Source: Holophagales bacterium (GTDB lineage: Bacteria > Acidobacteriota > Holophagae > Holophagales > Holophagaceae). From it: a stretch of DNA of 30,265 bases. Made by a program: the position numbers and the translations under genes. Of the stretch, positions 30,263 through 30,265 are shown in pieces. Positions within the stretch are counted from its first letter, which is position 1. The number at the start of each line of letters is the position of its first letter. The notes below the pieces were generated by a model that saw nothing but the letters and a program-made list of their open reading frames with translations, had not been told where the DNA came from and ran no database searches. The stretch spans positions 1-30,265 of the forward strand of contig JAITFL010000169.1 of NCBI GenBank assembly GCA_031281385.1, in the 5' to 3' direction.

Positions 30263-30265
30263 GGC

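Overview
The window is a stretch of bacterial chromosome dominated by housekeeping genes, with about 54% G+C judged by eye. The organism is a diderm: there is a TonB-dependent outer-membrane receptor, a CsgG-like secreted protein and several Sec-type secreted proteins. Frequent ATA (Ile) and AGG (Arg) codons occur throughout. RNase J together with a tandem set of secreted LolA-like 'LDKYIEATGG' proteins, an S41 peptidase of the tricorn/IRBP-like type and a rimP-nusA-infB cluster suggest Acidobacteriota, perhaps Holophagae. That placement is inference from family resemblance only and is not secure.

Layout. 1-417: no convincing gene, but hairpin-rich. 418-873: tRNA methyltransferase trmL. 874-1288: non-coding, holding a near-consensus promoter, a structured leader RNA and a strong intrinsic terminator just ahead of rimP. 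1289-6303: the translation/transcription operon rimP-nusA-infB. 6487-10292 (minus strand): rsmA, RNase J and an orphan C5 DNA methyltransferase. 10391-14302 (plus): a secreted S41 peptidase, then three tandem paralogous secreted LolA-like proteins. 14339-17941 (minus): dnaE. 18090-20570 (minus): an 826-residue secreted protein with a CsgG-like N-terminus and two tandem copies of an alanine-rich linker plus WKNG-repeat (beta-propeller-like) module. 20571-20983: a gene remnant, a two-hairpin dispersed repeat and a near-perfect sigma70 promoter. 20984-24125 (plus): TonB-dependent receptor plus a secreted sulfite-oxidase-fold protein carrying a c-type haem motif. 24260-28650 (plus): HIT protein, nnr (NADHX repair) overlapping tsaE, pepA, IHF/HU-like protein. 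28677-30055 (minus): membrane protein overlapping an RlaP-type nucleotidyltransferase. 30056-30265: a dense cluster of perfect hairpins.

How it fits together. rimP-nusA-infB is a classic ribosome-maturation/transcription-elongation/initiation operon; here it seems to be controlled by a leader that could attenuate. nnr and tsaE overlap by 8 bases, as they do in many bacteria. The most unusual items are: the receptor plus haem/SUOX-fold pair (a candidate uptake or periplasmic redox module of unknown substrate); the internally duplicated CsgG-WKNG protein; the three LolA-like paralogues with duplicated leaders; the rimP leader; and a two-hairpin repeat present in two copies, one of them in the hairpin cluster at the right edge. 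Hairpin-dense non-coding DNA at both edges would fit a contig bounded by repeats. No tRNA, rRNA, CRISPR array, transposase or integrase was seen.
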